Of a stretch of 64,000 nucleotides of DNA, positions 23,799 through 47,154 are shown piece by piece (position 1 is the stretch's first letter; every line of letters starts with the position of its first letter). Source of the DNA: Quercus robur (taxonomy: Eukaryota > Streptophyta > Magnoliopsida > Fagales > Fagaceae); NCBI RefSeq assembly GCF_932294415.1, contig NC_065542.1, positions 42,559,942 through 42,623,941 of the forward strand. Direction: 5' to 3'. A program made the translations under genes and the position numbers. Under the pieces are notes generated by a model. That model worked only from the letters and a program-made list of their open reading frames with translations. It was not told the DNA's origin and ran no database searches.

Positions 23799-26700
23799 AT
23801 GGCGGACGGAGGAGAAGAGAACAACAGTATCAGAGTATGTGGCATGCAATTCTCATACGAAGGCCAACCACCCATCTTCGCCGACTTCAACCTCAACATC
23901 CAACCCGGATCTCGATGCCTCCTCGTTGGCGCCAACGGATCTGGTAAATCAATCAATCAATCTTATCGCTTTTACTTATTCACTCACTCATTTTTCACCT
24001 CTGTAAATTACCCATTTGAGCATTAACTGGTTAGAGACAAGTCCAGGGGATTTTTCTTTTGAAAGTTTGCCTACTTTATCAAAAAAATAGAAAAAATAAA
24101 AATACCCAGTTGTTAAATTGTACTGGAAATTACTTATGTTGTGCAGGAAAGACCACTTTGCTGAAGATTCTTGCGGGTAAGCATATGGTGGGAGGGAGAG
24201 ATGTGGTGCGTGTGCTGAATCGTTCGGCTTTTCATGACACCCAGTTGGTGTGTGATGGTGACTTATCCTATTTGGGAGGATCTTGGAGTAAAACCATTGG
24301 CTCTGCTGTGAGTTCTTTGACTATGCTTTTATACTATTTGTTTTTTTTTTTTAAAACACTATAACTCATTCATGATACAATTGTGTTTATATAATATAAT
24401 GCTATTAATGAGGTGTCCCTGATTGAATTTAGCTTGTGGAAATCTATAATTAGACAAATTTTAATCCAATGAACATTGGACTCCTTTGATTTGGAGTGGA
24501 CTGTCTCAAAGAGAATTACATTTAACGCTAATCATGTCTTGGGCTACTTGGAAATAAAACTGATTTTAGAAAGGTTGTACCTGGTGCACAAAGCTCCCCA
24601 CTTTTGCAAGGTCTAGGAGAGGTGATTGGTAGGCAGTTACTTTTCTATTTGGAGAGGCTAATTCTTGGAAATGAAACCGATTTTATATGGAATTTTAAAA
24701 GATTATGGCACTCCGGAATCTTTAAAATTTGTTTGACTTCATTTATTTGGCATTGCCTAAGGTTTGAGGCTTTCACCTTTGTCTCTTAAGTACGACGCAT
24801 ACCAGGGTGTATGCCTCATGGCTGCATGCAAAATAAGCATATTCATTTAATTTGTGTCTAGCCAAGCCACAAAGCTTATTGCACAAAAATCGTAAATCTC
24901 AATAAGTCACTCTAAAGCTTTATCTAGGCCAAAAGCACTTTTATTTATTTTGTTTGAGATTTTCCTATGTGCCACTTGCTCTTGTATAGCTCTTTCTTCT
25001 GGCTAACATTTCCATCCATTATTTTAAGGGCAATGTACCATCATTCACAATTGTGTCTGATTCATAACTAACATATGTAGGTTCAAAAAAAGCTATAGAG
25101 ATGAACAGGTACTACATATTAATAGAACATAGTTTATATAAGATTGTTGGCCCTTACCTCATATCTATGCTATAGTTTTTACTTTTAACATTGTTTATGT
25201 GAGTAGGCCTCAATTCATGGTATTTATTTGACAAAGTTGTACTCCTCAAATACCATATCAAAGTCCTTTCAAGGAAATGGGCAACGATGTCAGAGACAAG
25301 TTTGATTCATTTAACACAGCATGCACCACAAAAATGAAGTGAAATATAGAATTGAGATGCACATGTTCATATTTATGTGTTTCTACTTTCTAGCACATTT
25401 CCGTCTTTAGTTATTCAAGATAGAAAGAGAATAAGCTTTGTAGTTAGATTTTCCTTGTTACCTAGCTTGGTAAGACTTGGGTGATGATGATGAAGTTGAT
25501 GTTATTTGTAAGAATCATATTTCTGTGTTGTCTTCATTGTCAAAAATGGTTTTTCCTAATAAAAAAATAATTTTAAATTTTAGTCTGGTAATTTGTCATT
25601 TCCATTTTCTAGGTAATTCCAGGTAATTAATCAATAATAATCACAACCATTATTCTATGTCACTTGCAGCAATATCAAGAGAATAGCCATTCTTCTCACT
25701 ACTCCCCTATATAATTCAAATTTTCTGTGTGTGTGTGTGCACTCACTGAATACACTAAATACGTGCAATTACAAGAATCCTAACAATAGATCACATCTCG
25801 CATGTAGTTGTAGTATTATGGTCAACAAATTAATATCAATAGCAAACTAGTGTATTATGGATTTGTGTTTTTTAAGAGCAGATTTATCAATTAGTTATGT
25901 GAGTATGCTTTGTGCTTTTATAGTTACGTGTACTTGGGTTGTGCCCCTTTATGCTTTTTAATGATTTACTTACTTATCAAAAGGAAAGAAAATTCTATAT
26001 GCTTGATCAGTAATATTCTATAAGATTGTCTAATTGAATTTTTCTCCTCTCTAAAATAAAAATAAAAACTTCTTTTATGCCTCTGATATAATGGAACCTA
26101 TAGACTATTAGCCCGAATATGGGTAGTGTCACTGTCACTTCTTGTTTGAATGCATATGTACTGAACTCACTAGAAATATCTTATGAACAAACTCATCATG
26201 TGATGGTAAACTGTTTATGTTTTTACTACAATCACATGCATTTGTTATACTCTGAACAAAAATGTGTCTGCAAACATTCAGGGTGAGGTTCCACTTCAGG
26301 GTGATTTTTCTGCCGAACATATGATATTTGGAGGTGCGTAATAAACTGCATACCGGATTTCTCTTCTATTGCTGATAACCACTTTATAGATGTATAAACC
26401 CGTTAAGATCTTAGCAAATTGTATAGCAACACCTCTGCTGCTGCCTGATGTTTCTTTATGTATGTGCACATATGTCTGTGTGTGTGTGTGTAAAGATAGA
26501 CAAATAGTCCTTTTCACTCTCCCTTCAATAATTTTAATCCTTTTTTTTATATGCAAAAGAATTGAGATTATACACTTTCTCTTTTGGCAGTTGAAGGGAT
26601 TGACCCTTTAAGGAGAGACAAGCTGATTGATCTACTAGATATTGATCTGCGATGGAGAATGCATAAGGTATCTGATGGGCAGAGGCGTCGAGTCCAAATC

Positions 26701-27674
26701 TGCATGGGTCTTCTTCATCCTTTCAAGGTATTATGGAATCTTGAATGTGGAACTGAATGTTATTGATAGGGTTGTACCATCCTCATTCCAATGTTTATCA
26801 TCATTGAAACTCATAATGATATTTATTTGCTCCCCCCCAAAAAGAAGAAAGTTTTTAACTTCTAAGCCCGCATTAGTTGCTCTCCTAATATTTCATTGTA
26901 TTGCTTTGCTTCAACATGTCAAAGCCTCTACTCAATTGCCATATCATATTGCATTTGGGTTCTATCTTTGATGAACATTCAGTGATATGTTGTAGTGGTC
27001 CTACCTACTCCTAACCAATTGCTATCTATGAGACATCTGCAGGTCCTTTTGCTAGATGAAATTACAGTTGACCTGGATGTTGTTGCTAGAATGGATTTAC
27101 TTGACTATTTCAAGGAAGAATGTGAACAGGTTTTCACTTGCTTTATATAAAATTCCATCTACATGCAAGCACACACCAAATTTTAAAACATGGAAACACT
27201 TGAAAAAAAAGAGGGAGACAGTAGACATTCTTAAAGGTCTGGACACATCAGTAAAACATGTGACAAGGAATTGTCTCATCTATTTTCAAGTCACTTATAG
27301 AAAGTAGAAACTATGGCACGCTTTAGATGCAATCATATATTCATGCAAATATATTATCTTTATTGATGTTGTCATATATTCTACAGAGAGGAACCACAAT
27401 AGTATATGCAACACATATTTTTGATGGTCTGGAGACATGGGCATCACATCTGGCATACATCCAAGATGGTGAGTTGAGGAGGTCAGAGAAGTTATCAGAG
27501 TTTCATGAGTTGAAGAATTCATCCAATTTGCTTTCAGTGGTTGAGTCATGGCTCCGTGCTGAAACCAAATGTGAGAAAAAGAAACATGTTAACCCTCCTG
27601 CCCAAGTCCAGAAGACATCTACTTTGGGTACTTCTCCTTTTATGTCATCCAGACACATGGCATACTATCGTTAA
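23799..27674 (+). CDS. ABCI20/21-like: Soluble ABC protein, ABCI19/20/21 type
   Basis: Six coding exons fit splice signals and frame: 23799-23943, 24147-24307, 26282-26333, 26591-26727, 27043-27129 and 27387-27674. They total 870 bases, 289 codons plus stop, the usual size of ABCI19/21. It is a lone nucleotide-binding domain without membrane segments. Walker A is GANGSGKT (residues 44-51, split by intron 1). The signature is [14 protein letters not shown] (146 onward) instead of LSGGQ, Walker B is LLLDE (167-171), and the H-loop histidine is H204 in VYATH. The C-terminal tail (about 245-289) is polar. Arabidopsis ABCI19-21 form an ER-associated complex reported to affect cytokinin response; that role is by homology. 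All catalytic residues are present, so it looks functional. Intron 2 is 1974 bp. Confidence 0.95.
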
Positions 27675-29984
27675 TCTTTCTGAAGTTTATTCTTTGTCTT
27701 ATTGATCAAATAAACCTCAAAATAGGAATTCAATTCAAAGCCAAATGTAGAAGAGAAATGACAAAAGCTTTTAAGCAATATGTCAGCATTGCTCAATGCT
27801 GTTTCATACTTGTAAAATTCTTATTTTCTTGAGTGATAGTGTTACTTTTTAGTAGCTCCTACGGAGATTGGGGATATCAATAGCTATCTGATTTGTTGGC
27901 TACATGGCGAAGCCATAATATTTTCTGCCGCTGGCAGATAATAATGTATCAAATCACATTATTATTCATATTTGGCTACATTATTTTGGTTTTCGAGAAT
28001 TGTTGTGATTTGCTGACATCATTAAGCAAGAAATATGTTTCCTGGTTTCTGTTTCATTTTGTACTGGTGAATTGCTTTTAGGCAGCCAAAGTGTGCAAAA
28101 TTGTGATTTGATGGATGTAAGTTGTATTAAGACCTGCAATCTTTTTTGCATTTACCTCTTTTGCACCTGCACAGTATTGTTTCGTCAGATTTGAAGCTTT
28201 GGGAAAACTTAAGGCAAGACAATTGGAAAATTTAATTACAACAAACATGCAGTACATAAATACTAAGATTATATCAAGCAATACCTTGATATATTATTAA
28301 GCCTCAACACATTAGTTGTTATTCTCTACAGTTTACACAAAACCTCCTAGGATTGTCTATTGCTTCCCTTTGTCAAGTTTGAACGCAAAAACTGCAATAG
28401 TGTGGCTTCTACTAAGTAAATGGAGCTTGGCGGAATTCAATCACCTAATTTATGAAAAATTGACGCTATAGCTACCTTTAAGTTTAAGCCATAAAGCCAT
28501 TGGTGTTTGATCCAGACTTGAGTAATATTTTCTACCTAGAATGTGAACTTTTAGGCTGGGAGAATTATATTCTTGAAGAAGTCATCACCCACAATGAAAT
28601 TGTCTTTGATTTTTCATTTTAATTAAGGCCAAGCAGTGTTTGAGTTTGGTAGAGCCATTCATGCTTTAGTTGAAATTATAAACTCTTATCTTGACATCAA
28701 GATTGTGGAGTAGAGTCTACCTTTTCACTAAAAAAAAAGGATATGATTGTTTAATAGAGAATTTCAGATGGACTGAGAGTGAGAGCAACAAAACCCAATA
28801 ATAAGACCATAATTACAAGAACACCAGACAAAAGGTTTGGGGGGAGAAATTGAAAAAAGCAGCTCTTTTCTTTGCTTATTTGTTGCAGCATTGATAATGT
28901 GATGATGGCTATGCTTCTCCAACTTCCTACACAACCACCACAATAACAGTAACAGTTCCCAATTGAACTCTTCATTACCAGAAATTTTGTCCATTTCATG
29001 TTGTTGGCTTTGGTTCTACATAATAATGGGGACCATGTATGTACCATTAAAGGAGGAGCAAATCACAAAATTTCCCAAAACCATTACCAAACAATGCAGC
29101 TTACAAAGAAAAATTCTATTTTTATTTATTTATTTATTTTTAATGTGGGTTTTTGTCAGTTTGTCTCTTTGAGTCTTTTGCTGCCATTTTTGAATTGGAA
29201 TTGTTGATAGTTTGAGTGCTAAAGAACATTTACTTTTAAAGCTAAGGCATGGTCCCATTGACATTATGCCTGTACTCCAAGAAACCTCCCATTATGTCTT
29301 TGACGTTGCGTCTGACTTTTTCTAGTGGTCCTCTCCTCACGAGAAAGACGCGCACCCCTGCGATAAACAAAAGCCAATTCAAAATTTTTTTTGGGTCTGT
29401 AAAGCCAATTCAAAATTTGGTGCTGTGTTTGTGTTTTATTTCTTTTATTTGGACCCCAAGTTTAAATGAAAATCAAACAAACCAAAAGCTTTGACTGACA
29501 TTTCTTTTTTGATGTTTTCAACGGAGGTATCTATGGCTTAAATCTCTCTTATAGTCGTAATCCTATTATGACTACCTAATAATCAGGAAACAAAAAAAAA
29601 AAAAAAAAATGAAATTCATATTATGAAAAGATAACTAGCATATCTCATTGTTCGTCTTATGAAATATAAATTCTAATTTATAAGATATTTTTGTTGTTGT
29701 TGTTGAAAAGTACCACTTTCATTTAAATCTTTTAATTCCCTCTAAACTTTTGCTAGTTGTGAGATGTGTGATATTTAAAATTTTAATATAGACTACACAA
29801 AATCAAATAAATACCAAGTATCACAAATTAAATTTAAAATTAAAGAAAATTGAAGGATTTATATGGAAGGATATTTTAGAAATAGACATAAGAAGATCAA
29901 AATAGGCTCAGTCCCATTGGGCCAAATTGCAAGTCATACAATTGGCCTCTCTCTAAGACAAAATTTTATAAGCCGAAACAACAA

Positions 29985-30022
29985 TATCACTTTCTTAAAA
30001 AAAAAAAAAAAAATTATCACTT
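29985..30022 (+). mobile_element. Candidate poly(A) micro-insertion, short target copies
   Basis: TATCACTT occurs at 29985-29992 and 30015-30022, separated by TCTT and about 17 A. The direct repeat is only 8 bp, shorter than in the other examples, so this is the weakest of the set. Confidence 0.35.
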
Positions 30023-30377
30023 AATATAGAGACAATGGATTAGGCAGGTGCTTCCCAAGGGTGGTGGTTTAGGCACCTTATAATTATTTTAATCTAACTT
30101 CTGAATAAAATTTATTTGATTCTTGTTACCCCATGTGGTTGTCATTAACCAATCAAGCTCCTTTACCTTTATGCAATCATCAAGATAATTATATCATCCT
30201 AGAGATTTGGATAGCAGCTCTTTTATTTTTTATTTTATAATTTGAAGCCAAGTCAAGTTATATATGATGGTGCCGGTTTCTTTGGTTTGAAGATGTGTGT
30301 GTGAAATCTTAAAAGTGACTGTTTGAGAACTTCTTCAAAGAAAACAAATTTGGAACTTATGCCATATATTAAAAAAT

Positions 30378-30563
30378 GGGATTTGCTACCAAGTGCCCTT
30401 AGGGCACTGGTTAATAGTCCATTTAAAGAAAGTTTTTATGGAAAATGAAAAAAAAAAGTAATTAATATTTTTACAACTTTTTTCATTTCCCATAAAAGTG
30501 GTATCAAAACTTTCCTAAAATGGATTATTAATGAGTGCCCTAAGGGCACTCGTTAGCATGACC
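30378..30563. mobile_element. MITE, probably Mutator-type
   Basis: A 186-bp element with inverted ends of about 50 bp. Left contains AGTGCCCTTAGGGCACT and AATAGTCCATTT; right contains the same in reverse orientation. Each TIR itself holds the palindrome AGTGCCCTTAGGGCACT. Flanks TTAAAAAAT and TTAATAAAA agree at 7 of 9, compatible with a 9-bp target duplication. No coding capacity. Confidence 0.75.
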
Positions 30564-31394
30564 CTTAATAAAAAAACCCGAGTTGATAGTGTTAAGAAAT
30601 GTAGTGATTACTAAAAGATGACATGTGTCTGTTTTTCAGTTTGATTAGTATAATTATTGATATAATAACACCCTTTTTTAATACTAATTATCAACATTAA
30701 CAGCTTTTCCCCTAATCAATAGACTAAACAAAGCAATCATGTCATGTGCATCATATATTAATAATATCTTAATAATGTGATTCAAATGAATTAAATACAA
30801 AAAAAAAATTAAAAAAAATAATCAACAATAAAGTAAAACAAAAGTTATTACATATCTTTATTCATAATATTTTCACAACAAATTTTAAGTAGTATATTAT
30901 TATTGACTATTGGTGAGTTCAAATTAAAACCAATAATGATTTACTACTTAAAATTTGTTGTAAAATTATTGTGAACGTAACATTTCTTTACTACTGTTAC
31001 TTCAAAAAATAAAAATAAAAATGTTACACACTGGTAAGCATATTTTTTTTTAAATAATTTCTTTCTGTTATTGACAATGATATGGTTTTAACAAAATTAA
31101 CCAAACCAATCAAGTACAAATTCCCCACTCTCTCTCTCTCTCTATATTTGGGTCAAAAGTGGTGCGCAACACGCACAAATCTCCCCTATAGGATCAAAAT
31201 CTCGTGTGAGATCGAAAGCACCAACAGAAATTTTTTATTTTTTTTATAATCTCTCACACACTCACACATTCAAATAATAATAATAATAAAAAAGAAAAAC
31301 AAAATTTGTGAAAAACATAGAAGAAATTTAAAAAGCTAGGAGCCAAGCCAAGCCGAGCCGAGCTGAGAGAAGAGAAAACGAAGCGAATCCGACA

Positions 31395-31406
31395 ATGGCG
31401 GAGTGA
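31395..31406 (+). other. Three-codon upstream ORF in the NDR leader
   Basis: ATGGCGGAGTGA encodes Met-Ala-Glu-stop in the probable first (non-coding) exon of the NDR kinase gene, before a CT-rich leader. If this exon is in the mRNA it may lower initiation at 32299. The leader exon is inferred from composition and position, not from transcript data. Confidence 0.35.
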
Positions 31407-31690
31407 CTGTCAAAATTTGATTGCTTTTTTGGGGGATGGGGGGGGTGGTGATCTCTTTAGGGTTCGCGGGATCACGGTATATGCTTTTCCTTCCCCATTT
31501 GACAGTTATTTTACGCTCTTCTCCGATTTCTCTCTCTCTCTCTCTCTCTCTGTTGTTTTCTACACCGTCTTTGATTTGTACGGCTTTGGATATTTTGAAT
31601 TTTCTTCGTTTTTTATTTTTTGGTCCGCTAAATTCGTTACATTGTTGCTTTCTTTGTCTTGAAACTGCGTTGATTCCTCGGAGAAATTAA

Positions 31691-32259
31691 GGTATTTTAA
31701 GGAAATTTGAATTTTTATTTTTTTTGGTGTAAATAATGGAATTGGACGAATTCAAAGGAAAAAATTACATTTTGTTTTGTTTTTGTTTTTTGGGTTGAAT
31801 TATGTTTTAAATAATGCAGATTACAGGGCTTTGGATTTTTTTTTTGGCATTTGAGGACAAATAGATTGGTGGGTTTTTTTTGTTGGTGATTGGATTTAGT
31901 ATATAGAGGTATTGAATTATACACATATGGTATTTTTGAGCCATTATAAGGAAATTTGAACTTTATTTTATTTTTATATATTGAATTTTGAAGCATTTTG
32001 ACTTGTATTTGCTAAATAACGGAATCGGAAGAATTCAAAGGAAGACATTTCATTTAATTTTGTTTTTGTTTGGTGGGAAATTTATTTATTTTTCGTTAAA
32101 TTATGTTTGTTAATGCATGATTATACGTTTTCTTAATCATGTTTTTAATAATGCAGATTTCGTGCCATTGGATTTTTTTGGCATTTTGGGGACAAATGAA
32201 TTGGTGGGTTTTTGGTGGTGATTGGATTTGGACTTAGTATATAGAGGCATGGAATTTAT
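31691..32259 (+). repeat. Tandem duplication in the NDR leader intron
   Basis: Two diverged copies, about 31691-31925 and 31947-32259, share in order TAAGGAAATTTGAA, GAATTCAAAGGAA, ATAATGCAGATT, GGGGACAAAT/GAGGACAAAT, TTGGTGGGTTTTT and TATATAGAGG. The copies include the same candidate 3' splice site (AG at 31818-31819 and 32155-32156). The second copy is longer through an inserted AT-rich stretch. Confidence 0.75.
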
Positions 32260-32298
32260 GTAGTATTTGAGTTAGCCATTGGGCTAGAAGAGAAGCGA

Positions 32299-43159
<10,861 letters not shown>

Positions 43160-44150
43160 CCCAGACAAGTTTCATCTGATGAAGAGCTCCAGTCCTTTAG
43201 TCAACTCATTTTGACTTTTAAGTAATGAGGTGTAATTTTTGGGTTCTGCATTTGGAGTCAAGTGTGGATATATCGGCTTGGAATTTGAGGTTTGTTTGAA
43301 AACTCAAGCTTTAGAGTGTGAAGAAAGGCTGCTGGTTTTGAAGCAACTAATCAGATTTGAGCCTGCTTGGATAAGAATCCCATTAATGATATAAAAAGGT
43401 TAAAGAAAAAATGAAAAGTAAATACTAATTCGTTACTATTGACATGTATTTGGCTGTTTTTTTTTTGTCAATGTGTTAAATGCTGTACAAATACACTCCA
43501 TCAACTCATTTCCATGTAAACGTTGTGTATTTTTATCGGATCTAATGATAACAAAGTATATTTTTTCCTCGTACAAGCTGTTTGATCGTATGCTTTTTGA
43601 CACGATTGTGCTGGACAACTTGAAGTAGTCTTGTAATGAAAAATGTGGGGAGGTTTGTATTGTTCATAAAGATGCTGGTTAGCTCCTTTTGATGTGTTAT
43701 GCTTCCAAATTCATTATCGACACTTTTGTTGGCAGTGAATCCTTTTTGTAACAAGGCAATGTACTCAATGAGAGAAGAAAAAGGGAGAAGGGGGAAACAA
43801 CAGGAAAAAGACGGTTATAAGCTTTGATTGACTCTAGATTATGAGATTACCATGATGTTTCTTCATCTTCAATTTCTTCCTGCATGTTAAGAAATACCTC
43901 AGTTCACAAAATCTTTGTTCATAATATTTGACCTTTTTAAAAAAAATTTAAAACCTACTCCTAGTCCAACCCTCATTGAAAATTTCGGATGAGTAGAATT
44001 ATCATTGTCAAGGATACACAAAAATGAAGCATATGGACAAAATGCTAGGGTAAAAAACACAAAAAAAGAAAAGAAAAAGAAGCAGATGAGCTTTCTTTAT
44101 GAACCTTGTTTTTTCCCAGTAGTATGGTATATAATGGTAAAATGGAAGCG

Positions 44151-44292
44151 TTAAAATTTTTTAGGACTCTTCTTTGACAACAAAATTTTCAGAGTTATAT
44201 GAAAAGTGTAATTGTTACATTTTAAAATTTTTTAGGACTCTTCTTTGACAACAAAATTTTCAGAGTTATATGAAAAGTGTAATTGTTACATT
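44151..44292. repeat. Perfect 71-bp tandem duplication
   Basis: Two copies, 44151-44221 and 44222-44292, look identical by eye. The unit starts TTAAAATTTTTTAGGACTC. Identity suggests a recent duplication. Confidence 0.92.
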
Positions 44293-46119
44293 TCAATTGA
44301 AAAGCTTCCTTATCATGGTTTAAGAGTTCTATTGACCTTTCATTAGCCTATTATTCATGACGAGGTAGGCAGCTCGCATACATGAAGAGGAAAAGAGAGG
44401 GTCTTCCTTGATATTAAGGTGTCAAGGTGATCGAAGGTCACATCACAAGTGGAAGCAATCGATGTTTTGGTTGAGCAAGGTCATACGTTTATGGTTTCAA
44501 ATTCATGCAACTCAGTGCTACAATATTAGAACTTAATGCTAAACAAAATTTGATAAAATCATAATTTATTTCTTGTAAACTGGGTTTATTTATTATTAAA
44601 AAAAAAAAAAAAATTTGACATTTTCTTGTATCGTACTGATGTCGTACCTATCATGTTATGTTGTAATTTTTCAGATTTTGCTCATGTCATGTTGTTGTAC
44701 CCGTACCCTTATCAGTGTTTGTGCTTCCTAGCATTTTCTACAATTTTTTTGGTCTAGAATTCTTAACCGCTAGTAAAACATATTATGGCCAGTGCAATTG
44801 GAAATCGATATGCATTTGCTAATGAGACACGCTGCTTGTGAGTGATTGGAATAGGAAGAAGTTGTTTATACTAAATAAACAAGCTTAAGCCTGATTTCTG
44901 GATGTACATGATAAACAATCCATATTTGAGTAAGCCTAAAAGATTGATTATGTGTGAGTGGAATTTCAAATGACATGTTATTATGTGCACCTTAGAATTA
45001 GATCCATAAAAATTAAAATTTGATCATGAAATGAATATAGTCCATTTCTTTATGAAATGGAGAGGATCCAGGCCTGTGAAGAATACTCCTTAACAAAGCT
45101 TTTATGATACATCTAGACCCATTAATGATTGAAATCTCAAAGAAAAAGAAATGTAACTCACTAACATTTAGATTATATCATTTTATTGTCAAATTTCATT
45201 TTGGATTTGAGCTTGACCAATTGGACTAAGTTTTCTTCTGGGAACATTTCAAGGGATGTAGATGTAGTAATACACCAATAATCACAATGACAGCCAAAAA
45301 AAGCAAATCATTCCAAAGACAATCTCACAGTCCCAGGTCATGGTTTTGATTGAGTCATCATGGTTGGCCTATAGTACGTATCTATGTAACTGCCATTTGT
45401 CAATAATGCCCACTCAGAGTCACAATCATCTTAAAAATAACTGATAACTACTACTTTTTTAGTATATTTTTTCTTAATTGATTATTGAGTTAATCAAAGT
45501 TCTTAATATTCGTGATTGACTTATTCTTTAATTTTTCTTTTTTCAGATAAAACGACAGCAATGATGGCACATAGACAGATATTTGTCTGGCCAGGAAAGA
45601 AAATGTTGAGTGTATAAGGAGACAACAAGTTTATGTTAGTGCATTTTGAAATATGCTTTCGAGGAGTGGTTGGATATTTCACTTAGATGGTTTTTTGGTT
45701 ATATTAAAAGGTTAAATTTTGTTATACACTTATCAGTGCATATAATCTGTACATACATTTAAGATTTTAGTTAAAACTGTGAAAGTTTAAATCGTGTTAT
45801 ATTTGTGTACAATAATGAGTGCATGATAATTATTACTCACATTATAATGTTAATTTCTCCTATACAGATAATCTCTTATCTTTGCATTGGTATTGATATG
45901 GAAAATCAAAAGTGAAAAACATATGCAAGTTTCCCCGTAAGCCTGAATTTTTGTGCAACTCCTATACCTCTTAAGTGCTAAAAGAAGGAAGCAAACCCCT
46001 TAGACCCTGTGTGTGCAATTACTTCTGCATTTGGCATACACTGTCTGTCTGTCTCCAACTCCAATTTGTTCTCTAAACCAGGCCACTTCACCAGTATGTC
46101 AAATTGTATATAAAAAAGA

Positions 46120-46300
46120 GGAATACTATAGCTATGAACTATTTTACAATATTTTTACAAAATGCTGATGTAACCAATTCTTTATTGGTTTTTATTTAGA
46201 CCTACCATTAGTATCACGTTTTCATTTACCAATAATTATTCATCACATCAATAATTTGTAAATTTTTTGTAAAATACTTTGTATCTCTAGTATTATTTTA
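46120..46300. mobile_element. Small MITE
   Basis: Inverted ends of about 30 bp share AATACTA at the edge and TATTTTACAA further in. About 180 bp, no coding capacity. Edges approximate. Confidence 0.5.
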
Positions 46301-47000
46301 TAAAAAAATTCTAAAAATAATACAAATTTTAATGTGGTAACGAATGTATTTAGAGGATGTCAACAACGTAATAAATAAATATTAGATTAATTTTTTGTGA
46401 TAGGTAACACAATTGTTTGTAATTCTTTGCAGGGGTGGCTCCACATAGTAGTCAGGTGGTCGACCACCCTGACTTCTAAAAAAAAAAAATCATATACATA
46501 ATTATATTTAAGGACAAAGTTTGAATACAAACTTAATTGTAGTCTAATGCTATAAGTTCCTTTAAAAAATTAATGTTGCTATATATTTTAAAAATCAAAC
46601 CATTTGATTGCATGTTCTTTACGCTCTTAATACAGATGTCAAATTTTGTGCCAATGAGATATTATTTACTATATGATCCATAAGTTTATTTTTTATGCAT
46701 AATTTTATACTACAAAAACTTGTAATTTATATTATTAATTGATGACATAGCTATTGATCTTTAATTTTATATAAATTTTCAAGCACAGAGGATATAAGAA
46801 GAAAATGTAATCTAATTGTAGATTTGTCAAAATTCACATCCAATAAAAAAATATTAAGTAAAGTTGTAACCTTAGGCTACAACCAAGTTTATGGCCAAAC
46901 TTTGTCCTATATTTAAATTAACATGTTTTGTCTACTCTAAAAAAATATTCACCATCCTAACTTGATAATCTCAAGAATTTAGATTCAATAAAAATAACAA

Positions 47001-47154
47001 TAATGCTAGAGATACAATAAATGTCACAACAATTTCACAAATTTTCAAAATTAGCATTCGAACTCATGCATGGGCTTTCTTTAATCTCTAATTTAAATAT
47101 TTTTGTATGCTAATGTTGGAATTATTGTGACATTTTATTGTGTCTCTAGCATTA
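47001..47154. mobile_element. Small MITE with ~34-bp TIRs
   Basis: Left end TAATGCTAGAGATACAATAA and right end (reverse strand) TAATGCTAGAGACACAATAA continue similarly through TGTCACAA. Length 154 bp. It shares the 'CTAGAGATACAA' theme with the MITE at 46120, so the two may be one family. Confidence 0.75.

Larger units (their letters stand above)
27675..31130. other. Intergenic between ABCI and NDR genes
   Basis: AT-rich, no convincing gene. Open frames on the minus strand at 28751-29047 and 28764-28994 have no recognisable domain or splice context. It contains a candidate poly(A) micro-insertion (29985-30022) and one MITE (30378-30563). Confidence 0.6.

Noticed and set aside
28751-29047. 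Minus-strand 98-codon ORF with hydrophobic stretches
   Set aside because: No domain, no splice or promoter context, and an overlapping alternative frame is equally plausible; not enough to call a gene.
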